In this document: piece by piece, positions 5,165-5,809 of the stretch
Layout: every line of letters begins with the position of its first letter
Numbering within the stretch: position 1 is the stretch's first letter
Source of the DNA: CAIXOZ01 sp046091285
GTDB lineage: Bacteria > Cyanobacteriota > Cyanobacteriia > PCC-6307 > Cyanobiaceae
Direction of reading: 5' to 3'
Length of the DNA: 5,809 nt
Assembly: GCA_046091285.1 (NCBI GenBank)
Contig: JBJTBH010000048.1
Location: forward strand, 1-5,809
Notes under the pieces: generated by a model
Database searches by the model: none
Told to the model about the DNA's origin: nothing
What the model saw: the letters and a program-made list of their open reading frames with translations, nothing else
Translations under genes and position numbers: made by a program

Positions 5165-5803
5165 CTAGCCGTTGCGCCGCTGCCCCTCCAGGTAAGCAAA
5201 GACACTCTTGTCCCCGACATCGGCTGCCGCCGGCATCGGCAGTTTGCGCAGGCAGAGCAGGAGCAGCAGCACCGCTTCCACGAGCAGTAGCTGGCCGCAG
5301 AGGGAGAGGCTCACAAGCCCGAGCAGGCGGCCGAGCAGGGCCAGGGGCAGCAGCAGGGTGACGCCGATCGCCTCGGCCCTGCGGAAGCAGAAGAACTCCT
5401 TGAAGCCGATGCCCGCCAGGGCGGCGAAGTAGGGACCGACCGCCAGCAACCACAACGGCTGCTCCTGGACGGCCTGGAGCATCCCGGCCGGACCGCCTGT
5501 GGTGGCCGCCAGGCCGATGGCGGCGGTACTGCCCAGCAGCCAGAAGAGCTTCAGGGCCAGGTGCAGGGGCCGCAGGTAGATGTGAATCCAGTGCAGGGCC
5601 AGACCGAGACCGACCGCCATCAGCACCAGCCAGGGCCAGAGGTGCTCCATGCCGCGCTGGTGCCACTGAATCAGCCAGCCGAGCTGGGCGATCGCCACGG
5701 TCAGCAGGGAGAGGCGGTAGCCCAGCACCTCGCGACGGTCGGTGGCATCGATTGTGAAGGGGCCGTAGACCCCTTCGAAGCTCGGGTCGCTGCTGCTGAT
5801 CAT
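5165..5803 (-). CDS. DUF2301-family integral membrane protein
   Basis: Predicted inner-membrane protein of unknown function; the family (DUF2301) is typical of cyanobacteria. The 212-residue product starts with a soluble stretch carrying YGPFTIDATDRREVLGYR. About six hydrophobic helices follow, at roughly 31-47, 56-76, 84-101, 117-134, 145-163 and 165-185. Motifs that match my recollection of the family are HWIHIYLRPLH (71-81), in or beside helix 2, and AGIGFKEFFCF (130-140) after helix 4, with conserved-looking Lys, Glu and Cys. The tail after residue 186 is short and polar (DKSVFAYLEGQ). The ATG at 5801-5803 gives a sensible N-terminus, but only six bases lie upstream inside the window and they hold no stop, so an earlier start cannot be excluded. 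It is the upstream partner of the ABC-F gene (3-nt gap, same strand), which suggests a shared transcript. Confidence 0.85.
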   Translation of the reverse strand: MISSSDPSFEGVYGPFTIDATDRREVLGYRLSLLTVAIAQLGWLIQWHQRGMEHLWPWLVLMAVGLGLALHWIHIYLRPLHLALKLFWLLGSTAAIGLAATTGGPAGMLQAVQEQPLWLLAVGPYFAALAGIGFKEFFCFRRAEAIGVTLLLPLALLGRLLGLVSLSLCGQLLLVEAVLLLLLCLRKLPMPAAADVGDKSVFAYLEGQRRNG

Positions 5804-5809
5804 CGGGGC

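Noticed and set aside
4611..5666. 351-residue open frame on the minus strand spanning the ABC-F and DUF2301 genes
   Set aside because: It is a same-strand alternate frame of two well-supported genes, with Arg/Pro/Gly/Ala-rich shadow composition.

Overview
The window is about two-thirds GC and gene-dense, and it reads as the chromosome of a high-GC picocyanobacterium (Synechococcus/Cyanobium type). The strongest pointer is a short CP12 gene, since CP12 belongs to oxygenic phototrophs and this short form resembles the picocyanobacterial one. A DUF2301 membrane protein of cyanobacterial type supports this. So do two copies of the cyanobacterial palindrome GCGATCGC, at 1472-1479 and 5688-5695. 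The genus is an inference. No mobile element, CRISPR array, tRNA or rRNA was seen.

Layout, left to right. Positions 1-1112 (minus strand) hold most of a MalK/UgpC-type sugar ABC transporter ATPase, cut by the left edge. It is divergent, across 70 bp, from obgE (1183-2184, plus), a ribosome-associated GTPase. A 202-bp gap follows with three small hairpins and then a strong intrinsic terminator with a 15-bp perfect stem. That terminator points leftward and serves CP12 (2387-2605, minus), the redox switch of the Calvin cycle. A 138-bp divergent spacer separates CP12 from an unrecognised 169-residue protein (2744-3253, plus). The last 24 bp of that gene overlap the 3' end of a Uup-like ABC-F ATPase gene (3230-5161, minus). 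The ABC-F gene starts 3 nt after the stop of a six-helix DUF2301 membrane protein gene (5165-5803, minus), so these two are very likely one translationally coupled operon.

The genes do not form one pathway. They are mostly housekeeping: ribosome assembly and quality control (ObgE, ABC-F), carbon-fixation control (CP12), solute uptake (ABC ATPase) and two membrane or unknown proteins. I see no convincing new defence, mobile or biosynthetic system. The points most worth a second look are the CP12 variant lacking its N-terminal cysteine pair and AWD-type motif, the row of hairpins between obgE and CP12, the coupled DUF2301/ABC-F pair, the unrecognised protein with a disordered tail overlapping its neighbour, and the extra segment in the helical region of the sugar-type ATPase.
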